Positions 22,111 to 34,079 of a DNA stretch of 64,000 bases are shown piece by piece (within the stretch, counting starts at the first letter, position 1; the number at the start of each line of letters is the position of its first letter). A program made the position numbers and the translations under genes. The stretch spans positions 2,852,001 through 2,916,000 of the forward strand of contig JAOVFP010000012.1 in the NCBI GenBank assembly GCA_025738555.1, written 5' to 3'. Source of the stretch: Cyathus striatus. Its lineage: Eukaryota > Basidiomycota > Agaricomycetes > Agaricales > Nidulariaceae. A model generated the notes under the pieces. The model was given only the letters and a program-made list of their open reading frames with translations. It was not told where the DNA came from and made no database searches.

Positions 22111-23335
22111 CATAACAGCCCCTCCCCCCCCCTCTCCCGACCTCGTGGCGGTCAGAGGAAGCAAAACCCTGTGTCCTTTGCGGTCACTGTAGTGTTGGAG
22201 TAGGGGACAGAAACGACATTGACATAGATCTGAACTGTAGGACGCTATACGTAAAGGCGTAAGCTTCGTAAGGGGCGTATGAACGGAGACGGTGCGGGGG
22301 TTGGAAGACACTGGATACGCGTGTGGCGGAAACATAGACGATATACACAGGAGTCAGAAGGGACTGTACGTCGTTCGTGGATTCGAGCAAGGTTACATTC
22401 TGTACCGCCAATCCTTCAACAAGACAGCAACGTAGGTAGGTCCTCATCCTAGTTTCCTTCCGCAGCGCTGGTCTCATAGCAATCAGAGGAAGCGAACCTC
22501 AGTAGATGTAAGACGTCCAAACAGTGTCCTGGAGGGAGGAAAAGGAATTGTGCAGGAACCCCGCACACGCTACCTGTCGCGAGTAACTAGTAACTTGGGA
22601 AGAGGACAGAACGACGCGCACATACGTGAGCAAACATGAAACATAGAACCACCCCCAACCCGACCCGACCCCCGATCCCACGTCCCCCCAACCCAATGCA
22701 CACCGTACGACAGGAGCAAGGGCTGCCCATACTGTGCTTTCAAGATCCGAGTAGTATCATTGTGGAGCGTTGCGGATGTATGAGCACTGAGCAGTATGGG
22801 TGGGCCCTGTGGGAGTAACAGAGCTTCCCGTGCACATCGATAACGATGTGTTCCTTCACTATGATCCTACGTGTGCCACTAACCAAGGTCTGCTCAGTCC
22901 TCTTCGTGGTCATTGTAGCGCTGGAGTAAAGAGCGGAGATGGCGCTGGACATAGGCCTGGACTGTAAGAACAATCTACGTGAAAGCATAAGCTTCGTAAG
23001 GGGCGTATGAGCGGAGCCTGTCGACAGCGAATAAGAAACGAAAACCGGAGAAGAGAATTGGCACTTACTTCGGTTGTACGGATACAAACATCTTCTCATT
23101 CCTCTACTCCCTCTCAATCGTGGGCGATTGCAACCTCGTTGTCCGCTAGCAGTATTCAGTGCGCCGAAGAGGACTAGAGATAGCTCATGAAATCGTTTAA
23201 CGGGCGATGTATATGGATAGCTTGAAGTTGAAAACTCCGAGTCCTGCCATCGGGGCAGCAGAAGTGGGATGGTGGAGGTGTAGGAAGGTTGTCGTCGGCA
23301 ATGCCATTGCGACTCTGAGAGGATGGTCAGAAGTT
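22111..23335 (-). pseudogene. Degenerate gene relic (copy 3)
   Basis: Same gene family as 13285-14820, on the opposite strand. The ATGGCATTGCCGACGACA start block is at 23300-23317. Within it, 22740-23010 keeps an open run including SAISALYSSATMTTKRT, and 22130-22340 repeats the YIVYVSATRVSS-type block. Around 22890 it gives the uninterrupted version of the site into which the 1361-5509 element inserted in copy 1. Confidence 0.5.
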
Positions 23336-23353
23336 CGGAACCCGAACGGCGTC

Positions 23354-23362
23354 GGTACTAGT
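23354..23362 (+). repeat. Target-site duplication of element A, left (GGTACTAGT)
   Basis: GGTACTAGT here and at 29935-29943 are identical 9-bp direct repeats immediately outside the inverted TAGAC(C/T)GGTAGCCGG termini. Confidence 0.75.
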
Positions 23363-23442
23363 TAGACCGGTAGCCGGTCGGTATCGTGTCGATATACCGA
23401 CCGGTCCAACTCGTCGAATTTAGGCGGGGTAAAAGTTATCTA
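23363..23442 (+). repeat. Left terminal inverted repeat of element A
   Basis: It pairs with 29821-29934. Apart from one gap, the differences I can align between the arms are CpG in this arm and TpG or CpA in the other. Confidence 0.75.
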
Positions 23443-23679
23443 GTCTCGATCCAAAAACGTCCGCGTGTGCGTGGACGGTCTTGTACCAAACTAGGGTTTT
23501 TGATGGAGCTGTGTAACACAAACAATAACCATTTGATACGAATACAAGGCTTCATTACATAAGACAAATTTTTATTTACCGGATGTCACAGATAGATTGT
23601 CACGGTCTGTGATAGCGATACGGATTGGCGAAGTGAGCTGTCCGCTGAACTTTCGACATACGTCCTACACTAATTGCCC

Positions 23680-26091
23680 ATGGATTTGGACCCACCCCTT
23701 CCACGTACACCTCCGCGCTCGGAAGTTCCACTGCCAGCACAACCTACGACACCATTTCAAACACCACGTCGTCGAAAAACTCCAGCATCAACACCACAGT
23801 CTAGCCAGAAAACACCAGCACGCAAAATTTGGCCGCGACTTCGCAAGGTTATCCCAATAGAAACTATTGTAACAGTTACTGAGGAGCTATATGGATATAA
23901 GCCCCACCCATGGCAATTGAAAGTATTCGAGAAGGTGGCTGAGGGGAGTGACACTATCGTAATTGCTGGAACTGGGTACGGGAAATCACTTGTTTTTGGA
24001 TTGCTTGCCATAGCGGCAGCGATAGCAGGACTTGGTGGGATTGTTATTGTGATATCCCCACTGAAGACGTTGCAGAAGGATCAGGTAAGCTTTTCAGTTC
24101 AACGATGGATAATTTTACTTACTTTATACAAGGTCCGCCGATTCAACGAAAAGCGAACGTTGGGTAGGATTGGTATAGATGGGAAGCAGCAGGAGTACTG
24201 TATTTCAGCCGTTGCTGTAAATGAGGACAATAAAGATCCCTCAGTGTTTACACGTATCGGAAAGGGTGAATACCGACTCATCTATGCATCACCTGAGATA
24301 CTATTGCACAGTTCACAATTCAAGCAACTGTTTCGAAGCGAGTCCTTTCATAAGAGCATTGTTGCTATGAATGTAGATGAAACACATGTCATCGAGGAGT
24401 GGAAAGACCAGTTCCGGAAGGATTACGGAGAGCTAGCAACATTAAGAACTCTTGCAGGCATGGAGATACCATGGGCCGCACTTACTGGAACTTGCTCTAC
24501 CAAGACCTTCGAGATTGTTCATGCTACACTTGGGATGGGAGGTATGCGGCCTTTCTATGGAGTTGATATGGGTTCCGACCGTTCCAACCTGACATTTATG
24601 GTGAGGCCAATGGAAAGCTCTGCGTCATCAATGGCCAATTTATTTGCAATAATTCCAAGGGATATAAATGACCATAACACATTGGTTAAAACCCTTGTAT
24701 ACCTGAAAACTCATCAACAGGCTCGCAGAGCCTGTCAGCTTTGCTGCCTTCTGGTTAAAACCGAATTTCGAGACGCTATGTTCACACTCACTGCAACATC
24801 CTCAGAAGATTTCAAAGATGAGGTCATGAAGCGCTTTCTGGAAGGAACAGTGAGGATATTATTTGCAACAATGGCAGTAGGAATGGGAACGGACGTACCT
24901 GATATTGAAAAAGTCGTAATATTTGGAGTGGATAGCTTCAACAGCGCGTACCAAAAGGGTGGCCGTGCTGGGCGCTCAGCATCTATTCAAGCAACAATGT
25001 TGTGAATCGTTGAACCATGGGCCTTTGAGCCAAACCACAGCACCTTGTCTCAGCAGAAGTTAATGAAGAAAACGAAAGCAAATGCAGAACGGAGACTCAA
25101 AATGGATCGTGCATCATGGGAATTCATCAACCGTGCCCAATCCCAGCAGTGTCAGCGTATTTTCCTTCGCACCCACTTCCGCCCTCAGCCCAATTTGCCA
25201 GGATTTAAGTGGTATGTTCCACCAGACGATAGTGAAGAGGAGAAATCTAGATTGAAGGCACGAGTAGAGTGGGATGTTGTGGAAGAGATTGACGAGTTGA
25301 AGCAGACATGTGGGTCCTGCAGTGCGCTTGTTTGTCGCAATGATCCAAACATTGCTGTGGGACCCCTCACTCCAACTGAGCAAGATCTCATTGCATATCA
25401 TATCAAAGCACTACAGGCTACTAACCTTGCATTTATAGATACAATGGATACGACTCTGGTTGAAAATGTTGCTCGATTACGATGCACACAGCCAGAACGC
25501 GATGACCTATGTGAGGCACTTAACTCGTGGAGGGATGCCAAATGGAAAGAAATGCGTTCAAAAAATCAACTTCTTTCTCGTAATTGGGTGATCAGCAATG
25601 GAAATATTAACCGCCTCGTTGATAAAGCCCATATTATTCTTAATGTCTTGCAGGTAAGCTCCTCAACCCATTCTATTATATTTTTACCCTCGCTACCAAC
25701 TTCATTACAGGTCAATGCCACAGTCATTCAAAAGCTTATCACATGGATTACAAACGAAGATTTAATGACATCGCTGATCACTGTCCTGGAGCAATTTCGA
25801 CAGGCGCGTTGGGATCGTGACGATCAAGAGGTGACTGAACGACCAGTGAAATGCTCGCATTTAGAACTTAGCACCGACAGCAGTGAAAATCCTTTCGTCG
25901 ATATAGAAGAATATTCAACACATTCAATACTTCAGTGGCAACTACAAAATTATAAGCATGATAATGAGTGCGTAATTATATTTCAACTCCGTCAATATCT
26001 CTGTTACCAAATCTATAGTCTCCACCCAACACTGGATCCTGTGTTGTATCCACATTCATTCTCCCATTTGGATCCTGAAAACCCTCGCTAA
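23680..26091 (+). pseudogene. RecQ-like superfamily 2 DNA helicase (element A), one nonsense codon
   Basis: ATG at 23680 (MDLDPPLPRT). After a Pro/Thr-rich lead come PHPWQLKVFEKV, Walker A AGTGYGKS, VISPLKTLQKDQ, motif II VDETHVIEEW, motif III ALTGTC, FATMAVGMGTDVPDIEKVV and motif VI QKGGRAGR. Two introns (24085-24132, 48 bp; 25654-25710, 57 bp) are in frame. A TGA at 25003-25005 follows QATML; the same frame continues with IVEPWAFEP, a Cys-containing region (CQRIF, CGSC) and a coiled C-terminal part. Family role: ATP-driven 3'-5' DNA unwinding. Without that single stop the protein would be about 770 residues. The last 115 bp overlap the DUF6589 frame on the other strand, so the true 3' end may be earlier. 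Confidence 0.78.
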
Positions 26092-28699
26092 CATCAAAAT
26101 CATCTTGCTGTGAAATAAAAGTAGTGTCCGCTTCTATATCTCCACCCAATATACCTGTTCTGCTTCCTCCTGTTCGCTTGAGCCAATCATCAAACATTCC
26201 TTTCTCTTCCAACATTTCTCTGCCTTCACCTAGCACATCTTGTACACCTCGTTTTTTTGTGTTGGCTGTTTGTATTTTTCGGTTAGGAGTGAATAAATGG
26301 ACCTTCTGAATTGCAAGATCTAGTCGGAGCGCTTTAATATCTTTGTAAGAATCAACTGTTATATGATGTCAATGAAAATCCTGAACGCTAAACCAATGTG
26401 CAACTTCATGAACAAGTGATCGCAGTACTTCCACACAAGCTGAAGATTTGTTCTGAATGTGTTCTATCGAGGCATTACTTCCATGTGCAGCAAACATATT
26501 CTATACGAAATTAAAGCTATGAATAGTGATTGTTTAAATGACTGACTGACCTTCAAAAACCCATTATTATGTTCAAGGTACAGATCGGTTGGAATGGAAT
26601 GACCTTTCTTTCCCCAGTGGTTCACAAGCCATGTGCGTTCAACTACTTCTTGAAGTTGTGGTGAGAATTCATACTCGAATTGGGCTTTCATTTCAAGGAT
26701 TTCATTTCCATAATTGTGACAGCCAGCGCCCCGCATCATAAACACCCAGAAGTCAAAGACTACCCACATTCGTCCTACATCAGCATCACGAATTGCATCG
26801 CAAAATTCCCAAAAGAATAATGCATCACGTATGAATAAGATTGATTGTGCAAGAACCTCATCACCAAGTCCTGTCTCCAAGGCATCATGTGCCGCAGCAG
26901 TTGAAGCAAACCGATTGACAATTTTTTCAACAACATCCTCAAACTCCTCACAGCTAGGTGACCATTTTTTCAAGTCTGAAACTGATTTTGCACCGACAAT
27001 AATTCTGTAAGATCGTGAGGCTTAAATACACCATAGAATTGCTATGGCAAAAATAACTTACCGTGTACAGTCAAGAATGCAAGCTGTAAGAGAATGAAAT
27101 ACCAACTCCTTTGCACTATTATATTCTGGCTTTTTCATATCTAGCTTTGAGCGACAAAGGAGAGTGCGATGATGCTCTAATGAGCTTGGATTGTTCTGAG
27201 CACTTGTTCCAAGGTGTGTCCAGAATATTGAATACATAGCATTGAGCTGAAAATGAAATGGCATAGATGCTTCTTGAAGCCATGTAAATCGCAGATAACG
27301 AGAAAATTCATCTTGCCACTCCTCTTTTACTAGACGTAAGTTACGAATTGTTAACCAATCACCAACAGTGAGGCGAAGCTCAACTTCCACAACTTCACGT
27401 GCCAAACCTAGAAGAGTGGTAAATATTTTCTGTACAACTTGGATTGTGCCATTAACTGAGGCCTCCTCTTCATTAAGAGCAGAGAGTGGAAAAAACTGAG
27501 TCTTTTCATGCTCCAGACATCGGATTTGGGGCTTAAGCTTCTTTATATGCCTGTGTAACTTCCTATTTTTCGCCTTATGGCTAACTGGCCCAGGAGCATT
27601 TAATACAAGTATTGTACGCACAGCATGTTTGAATGCATCATGTGCCTGATATTGCCTTTCTTCTGTTATCCTGAGTTTCTCTAACGTAAGAAGCCGACGG
27701 AGTCCCATTCGTTTTGAATGGTCAGCAATTGAAAGTGTGGATGCATATGCTGCTCTTGAGAACCGTAAGGGAAGTGAAAAGAGAGCTGATGTTGTCGCAT
27801 TAATTTGCTGGGTAGTAGAATCAAGATGTTGAGAAGCCTTTCGCAATGTAAAATTAATGTTGTCATAGACAACACCCCAAAGCCGTGTTGGTGACTGAGA
27901 AAACTCTTGAGCACGCTGTTTTGCATCTTCTGAGAGGTGGGATAATGAACTTTGCACAGTTCTATAGATATTAGAATTAAAATTCTATTGGTAATGTGAA
28001 AATATAAGACATACTGATAGCTGACTGATAGACCCATATGATTGAAGATACCAATAACTCATCTACCAACTCCAGAACTTGATAGAAAAAGCCCAATAAC
28101 GAGTTGAAATGCATTTGTTGCCCTGTTTCTGAAGAATAGACACATGCTTATAATAACGACAACAACCTGAAGCAAAGTAAGTTAAGCAATTGAGTTTAGA
28201 ACTTAATTTATACCTGGTTTGCAAGAACTGTCTTTCCAATCTTATCTGTGTTGTTCCAGTGCTCATAGTCATTCCTTGCTGTGAGAACAGCATATAGAAG
28301 CACAGTAAAGCATGGAAGAAGAATATTGTAGCGCTCTTGAATTTGATCCAGTCCAAATTTAGTTGTCAGGTAGGGTACTGAGACACCAGAAGAAGAAAGT
28401 CGGAGAGTATGATCTCGACAGGCCTTGGTGGATTCTGATATAAGGACATCTGTGGCTGCTCTGGTAATAGCAAGATTAAGATTTACTCTTGATTCCTTTG
28501 GTACATTACAAAGCCATGCTGATAGAATGTGAGAGGGTGCATAAGATGCATCTTCTCTGAAACGCAGTGCTTGGGCAGCAAGCTTCTCTGAACTATAGAA
28601 AGCTTGTATGAACTCATTTGGAGAGCGGAACCCAATTCCTGTAAGAGACTTGACTGCTTTAGTAAGTTTCTGGTCTATTGTCGTCTTCTTGTGTGCCAT
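25976..28699 (-). pseudogene. DUF6589 protein (element A), candidate transposase, two nonsense codons
   Basis: ATG at 28699. Exon 1 runs to 28214 (MAHKKTTIDQ onward). Later exons, joined at GT-AG introns, read RNRATNAFQL, NHMGLSVSYQ, WGVVYDNINFTLRK, VGDWLTIRNLR, RGAGCHNYGNEIL, NHWGKKGHSIPTDLYLEHNN, GFLK, NMFAAHGSNASIEH and a C-terminal acidic tail to 25976. The YDN, VGD and LEHNN motifs and the NMFAA..SNAS block are the hallmarks of DUF6589. Two in-frame TGA codons (one after SSGVGR, one after SVQDFH) break it. Biochemical function is unknown for the family. The same D/D/E pattern in element B's copy suggests a nuclease or transposase fold. Confidence 0.75.
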
Positions 28700-29820
28700 A
28701 CTAAAGTCAAGAAGGTGGAGAAGCGCATTTGTGGGGGCATGCGTCGTGATTGAAATATTGATGCACGCGAAAAATTAAAATCACATGACTACGCGTAAGT
28801 TTGATGTGACTTGCTTCCATGACACTTCCCATCAGTCCGGCATTTCAAACGATTTTTCCATTCAAATAGTTTGAAGTGCTTCAAGTACACAAAATTTTAC
28901 AATTTTAAGGCTACCATGAAGTCAATATGCACTATAATTTTGTAATAATTACATGAGAGTGTAGCTTTAATAGCGGGGACCAAATTATCTCTATTAATGG
29001 TGTGCAATGGAATCGAACCCAAGGCTACAGGTGCAATTTAGGTTGTGATTTTACATTGCCCTTCACTTTCCCTACTTTCGTCTAAGCCCCTCTCATGTTT
29101 CGTGGTCGGCCTATATCCAGAATAGACCATGTGAAATCGTGGGAGGGGATTTGATGAGCCTAAAAAGTTATCGGCGTTAAGACCTTTTGGGCTTCAAAAA
29201 TTACCTTTTTGGGATTTTCAAGTCCTCACGGGTATGCATGATCCCTCCCGTCGTCTCTCATTTTTATTGTGTTTCCCTTCAGCTTTGCACTTTGTATCCT
29301 CTATTTTAAATAGTATTATAACTTTTACAATTATCTGAACCACTACCATGTCTAAGAACCAAGGTATAGCCCATGTAGTGTCCCTTGCCCCCACCAGCCA
29401 ACCAAGCAGCACCTCCAACAATCTAATTCCACCATCTTCCCTCTATCTCTTGCACATTTCAACCTTTTTAAGCACTGAATCCCCCAAATCTACCATATTT
29501 AGAGGCCATGGAAGGGAGTTAACGCACTTTCAGCTGATTATAAGACTGTGTGATGCTGTTCAGTGTTGACTTTTGAGGGTATGCCTGAATCTTGAGTGCT
29601 ATCTGTTGACCATGGAGACTAATGCAGCATATTCTGCACATCGGGTGGTGTTGACATATAGATGTAGTCAATAAATGGTAGAGTTGAGGAGCCTTCAGGA
29701 GGGAGTAATGGAAGGGAGGACAACAGGTAGATGAATGACGTGTTGCACATGAGCACTGAGATGGGAAAGTACGGCTCTATCTGAAACCCAAAAAAGGCGA
29801 TTTTGTGAAGCCTTAACACT
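28700..29820. other. Element A region between the DUF6589 start and the right TIR
   Basis: About 1.1 kb with no convincing gene. It should hold the DUF6589 promoter. Near 29010 the minus strand has GGGTTCGATTCC, an exact pol III B-box-like word, but no matching A-box or clover-leaf was found, so no tRNA is called. Confidence 0.4.
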
Positions 29821-29934
29821 GATAACTTTTACCCTGCCTAAATTTGACGAGTTGGATCAGTCGGTATATTGACATGATACAATCCTTCATATCACATGAA
29901 CACAGTCTCACAATACCAACCGGCTACCAGTCTA
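29821..29934 (-). repeat. Right terminal inverted repeat of element A
   Basis: Reverse complement of 23363-23442 with a 44-bp extra piece. CpG sites of the left arm are mostly TpG or CpA here. Confidence 0.72.
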
Positions 29935-30010
29935 GGTACTAGTAGTGTTCAGTTCACATACATCATGTGATGCTCAATCTTATCATCAGATTCATCACCC
30001 AGAAAATTGG

Positions 30011-30020
30011 CTGGGTCAAG
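30011..30020 (+). repeat. Probable target-site duplication of element B, left (CTGGGTCAAG)
   Basis: The identical 10-bp word is at 42200-42209 in the same orientation, next to inverted GG(C/T)TCCTAAAAC termini. On the left a 4-bp spacer (TGCA) lies between it and the terminal inverted repeat. Confidence 0.65.
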
Positions 30021-30290
30021 TGCAGGCTCCTAAAACTGTCCTATTGTTCACAGGTAGGGGGGCCCCATCCTAGTAGCATAGTGTACAAACAATGTACAAA
30101 CATAAACAGAACCAAACTCAAGTCTCCCCTCCTACCTGCGAAGATAGGCTGGCAAAATGTCACCTCACGTGATACAGTCACCCTCCACTGTGACTTAAGA
30201 ATGTACAAATAAACCCTACTGTAGGGGTAAATATAATGACTCAGTTACAATTTAAAAAAAATTAAGATCATTTATATAATAAAAAAACTG

Positions 30291-33200
30291 ATGGCACGAC
30301 TTCGGCACATCAAAGATTCTGACAACTATATTCACATGCTGCTCGCTACTTGCAATATCCTCAAGTCCTTCTCAGAAAATAAAATAACAGCTGCAGAGTT
30401 TATATTAGACATACTACAAAGCCCCATACTCATATACAATGAACAGGTGCAATCACTTGCAGAGTGCAGGAGTGAGATATATGCAGCACTTGCTCATCAC
30501 CCTGCTACAAAGAAGACAGCCGAGGAATGGACCATCAGTAAAATGAAGGACATCTGTTCACAGGAAGCTGTCACCCTGGCAGACCAGAATGCCGGCTTTC
30601 ACTTTGGTGCCAACACAACTACTCAAGAGAAGCCGCATAACTTCAGTCTAGCAGAAACTGCCACTAAAATGAAACAACACACACCTGTACTTTGGGATTT
30701 CCTTGCACAGCTGCTTGACGCTGAAATGGGTAGTTGTATTCTAGAAGTGTATCCTGCTATAGTTACACAGCAAAATCACTTCTAACTTGTACAAAATTCC
30801 GAAAATGCGAGTGACAGGTAAGGTAGTGCTCCTTTTTATATCAATGTATCTTTAAATTCACTTTTCAATCCCAAATGAATCGAAACAATAATGATTTATT
30901 GGAAGAGGAGAAGTAATACACTCTGTACTACTCTGAAATTGCAAGAACCTAATTAACACTTCTTGTGTTAACTTAAATCCTTAAAAACCAGTTGAAAGCA
31001 ACCCTTTGCTTTCCTTAAATTCGCTTTTACTCAGAGTCTCAAATACTAGACCCTCACTGGAGCCTCAGTCCTTTGCACTTTGTAATAAATCCCACAAGAT
31101 TCCGATAAAATCACTTTAAATTACTTTGAAACAACAAGACCTAAACCACTACCCTATACCTATGTACTGGTCATCTCATTATTATAATTTACCATTGATA
31201 CAGCATATTACACTTGTTCTTTCGAGTATATTTCATTCATCAGAAGTATGTATTACCCATAGACCAACATTAAAGTTCTGTAGAGTCTTGTACTCCGAGT
31301 AATGCATAGCCTTCTTCATTAATATTCCTTATATCATGTCTGACTACTTGTTTAATATCCTTCCTGTTGCCAAACAAACAATTATAGCGGTCTTAGAACT
31401 TAACAGACACCTATATAAGTCATGTGACTGATGCTGAAGCGGTCCATTTTAATGATTATATTATCTTTCCTTTATTTCCAGGCTAGTGGTAGGTTGGACA
31501 TTGAAGCACTTATAAGTATATTTGTAGGTGGTTTATGACTATTAATATTAAGTCAATGTGTTGGGTGCTTGCTATTGAATAGCAGTCCATGAATCTTTAT
31601 TTATTATATGGGCTTCCTCAATGTGTTCAGCTTTAATGCTGAAAATGATAAAAATGTGCAATTTTACACCTAAATGCACAAGTGGCATCACAACACTGAT
31701 CCTGTTTACAAACACAAGTGTGAGCAAAAGCAGCAGGTATGTGGTGCCGGAACAAGTGTGCTCTCTGCTGTGAGCAGAGGAAATAATGGTGACATTGAAA
31801 TGGCTGATGTCAGGGCAATGCTGGATAGTGAGCATGCAAATCCTGCTGAAGATATCATTGAGGGAGACGAGGATGAGCCTGAGGACCTAGAAGATCACCT
31901 GGAACAGCGCTGGCGAGCTCTGATTACAATTGTAAGTATGCCAGAGTGAAACACAGAAATCCTACTTACAGTGCAAATTAATAGAAGCAAATCATCTGCA
32001 TCAGTATTATGATGCAAAGCACCAATCAAGCATGTAATGCACTTCAATGTGTCTTTGGGATCTTCTTGCATTCATGCAATGCACCGGAAACAGTCTGTGA
32101 ATTGATGAGTTGCATTGGCTTATCTATTTCAACAACATTGATCAATTATGCTGTGAACAATCTTTCATTTGAGGCTGACAAGGAAATGCGCAAGTTGGGA
32201 CAGACATTCTTGACAGCATATGCATATGATAACCTAGACATTGATCTGAAGCATACAGTCCTGACAGTGGAGAAGACCCAAGAGACACTGGTACACCTTA
32301 CCACAGGAACACTTATTCCACTACACAAGGTGACACCAAGCGATCTTGACTGTTCTGAAGAGCTATGGAAGAGCTCATTAAACAACACATCAAAGGATGC
32401 AGAGAGTTTTACAGTACCTTTTAGCAGGCTAATAGAGTGGCATTCACAATTTGATATGCCACATTTCTCAGGCCTTACACTATGAGAGTGGTTCAACAAA
32501 TGGAAGTTCCTTTACGATCTAATTCACTGTGGGCCCGAATACTTTCATTGTTTCCAATACAATCTTAAAGATCCTGATGTTATTGAAGCAATACCCTTAA
32601 AGAAAACACGACAGGTACCTTTACACACCCAGGACCTGAGTCCTTCAATGCCAGCACAAAATGCTGAAGCACTTGAGACCTTTATAAAACAAGCTGGTGT
32701 TGGTGACCCAAAGCACCACAGATTAAAACCAGCTGGCAATAATGTAATACTAGTATTTGGTGATTTACTCACCTTGGAATGAATTCATAGTCTTCAAGAG
32801 TCATGTTCAGTTGAAACAATGGCATGGAGAAGACTTCAGTTAATAATTGCAATAGTGGGGATGATTCACAGTAAAATGGCATGTGCTGACTCCTTGTGGC
32901 AGGTGTATTTTAAGACAAAAGGCTGCTGCAATGACCAAAATAGCCTATTGTCACATGTCAATGAAATTCGACCTAAAGAAACTTCAAAAATAGAGAGCAA
33001 ACCTGGTTTCTGGTGCATGCATGAAGTAATCCAGCATGTGGGCATTGCTTCTCAACTGGAATGTTGGAGAGTTGAGGCCACAAAGAGGGGATATCCAACT
33101 CTTGAGAGTTTTGTGGAGAGTAAGCCATCTTGGGAAATGCTGGAGCAAATGGCGAATGAGATGGTGGTGGAACAAGTGGGCAATGGACTAACACTCCAAA

Positions 33201-34021
33201 AGATGTGTGCTCAAGATCTGAAAACGTGAGACCAAGTATGTGAAAATCTTCTAATGTGTCAACAGCATTTCCTGCTTTACGAAGAAATGTCATATGCATT
33301 GAACCAAGGCGATATAGGGCACATGGAATCATGCTTTCTGCCCTGGATGTTCATATTTCAGGGCTGTGGAAAGCATAAGTACGCTGCTGAGTTCAGAAGA
33401 TACATAGAAAACATACATTTTAGGTACCCAAAGGGCCTTAGGTATGTATGTTGTCTTCGAGTTGGTTTTAGTTTATCTGATTCATATATTGGTTTCAGTA
33501 AGGCAATCAGAATGAATATACTAAGTAATCCTACCAGCAAGAAAGGACACTTCAGGGCTATTGATTGGGTTGTTGAGCATAATAATCTATATATAAAAGT
33601 AAGTAATCATTTAAAGGCACTCAACATACCTATGACTCAAAGATAACAGAGGATATATGGTGGAAAGTATTCAAACCACACGAAAACTCGAATTCTTAGG
33701 GAGTCTGCACTCATAGAGGTTTTCAAAAACATTTGCATTCAATTTGAACAGATGTTTTGCTTGAAACATAAGATGACGAGACACTCACCACCTAATATGA
33801 AAGCTACATTCTCAAAACTACAGTGCTTCCTGCAAGAGAACAAGGCTTGTGTCAGAGTACCAGGTCAAAAATCAAAGTGCTGCTTACTGGATGTCATGAT
33901 GAAAGGTATGCAATACTATTTGACACCATGGTCAGCTAGTATCAAAGCAGAGGAAGGGAAATGGATTGACTTACTTGACGAGGAAATGGAGGTAGAGGAT
34001 GATGGTAGCTTAGATGTGTAG
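30291..34021 (+). pseudogene. DUF6589 protein (element B), interrupted and with nonsense codons
   Basis: Starts ATG 30291 (MARLRHIKDS) and runs through HTPVLWDFLAQLLDA, then a 1-kb repeat intervenes (30721-31695). It resumes DPVYKHKCEQ, then SSCIGLSIS-like NLSF and AYAYDNLDIDL (YDN), LVFGDLLTLE (GD), IGHMESCFLPWMFIFQGCGKH, WVVEHNNLYIK (EHNN) and a C-terminal CLLDVMMKGMQYY block to 34021. Introns are GT-AG, for example the one starting GTAAGT at 33599. In-frame TGA codons occur after SGLTL (32483), after LLTLE (32780) and after DLKT (33227). It is the partner of the helicase at 35317-41864. Confidence 0.72.
30721..31697. mobile_element. About 1-kb repeat inserted in the element B DUF6589 gene (copy 1)
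   Basis: Matches 43093-44517 in inverted orientation from ACGCTGAAATGGGTAG at one end to CATCACAACACT at the other, except for a solo LTR present only in the second copy. It splits LLDA from DPVYK of the DUF6589 protein. No inverted termini or reliable target duplication are seen, and it has no gene. It could be a non-autonomous or solo remnant of an unknown type. Confidence 0.65.
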
Positions 34022-34079
34022 AGTCATTCACGAACAGAGATAACGTTGTTTAATATGAGATATGCTGATGCCCCCTTCC

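Larger units (their letters stand above)
23363..29934. mobile_element. Element A: 6.57-kb TIR element with convergent RecQ-like helicase and DUF6589 genes
   Basis: The left end starts TAGACCGGTAGCCGG and the right end reads TAGACTGGTAGCCGG in reverse complement. The inverted similarity extends about 80-120 bp, through a block with CCAACTCGTC and GGTAAAAGTTATC, with a 44-bp gap in the left arm. Perfect 9-bp direct repeats flank it. Inside are only two genes, a plus-strand helicase (23680-26091) and a minus-strand DUF6589 gene (28699-25976), meeting tail to tail. The same pair inside inverted repeats recurs in element B, which argues that the two genes form a mobile unit. Confidence 0.78.

Noticed and set aside
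28990..29060. tRNA gene on the minus strand
   Set aside because: Only the B-box GGGTTCGATTCC is convincing. No A-box and no clover-leaf could be drawn.
33599..33650. TAA stop in the element B DUF6589 gene after PMTQR
   Set aside because: It falls within an intron that starts GTAAGT and ends CAG before AGGATATATGG.
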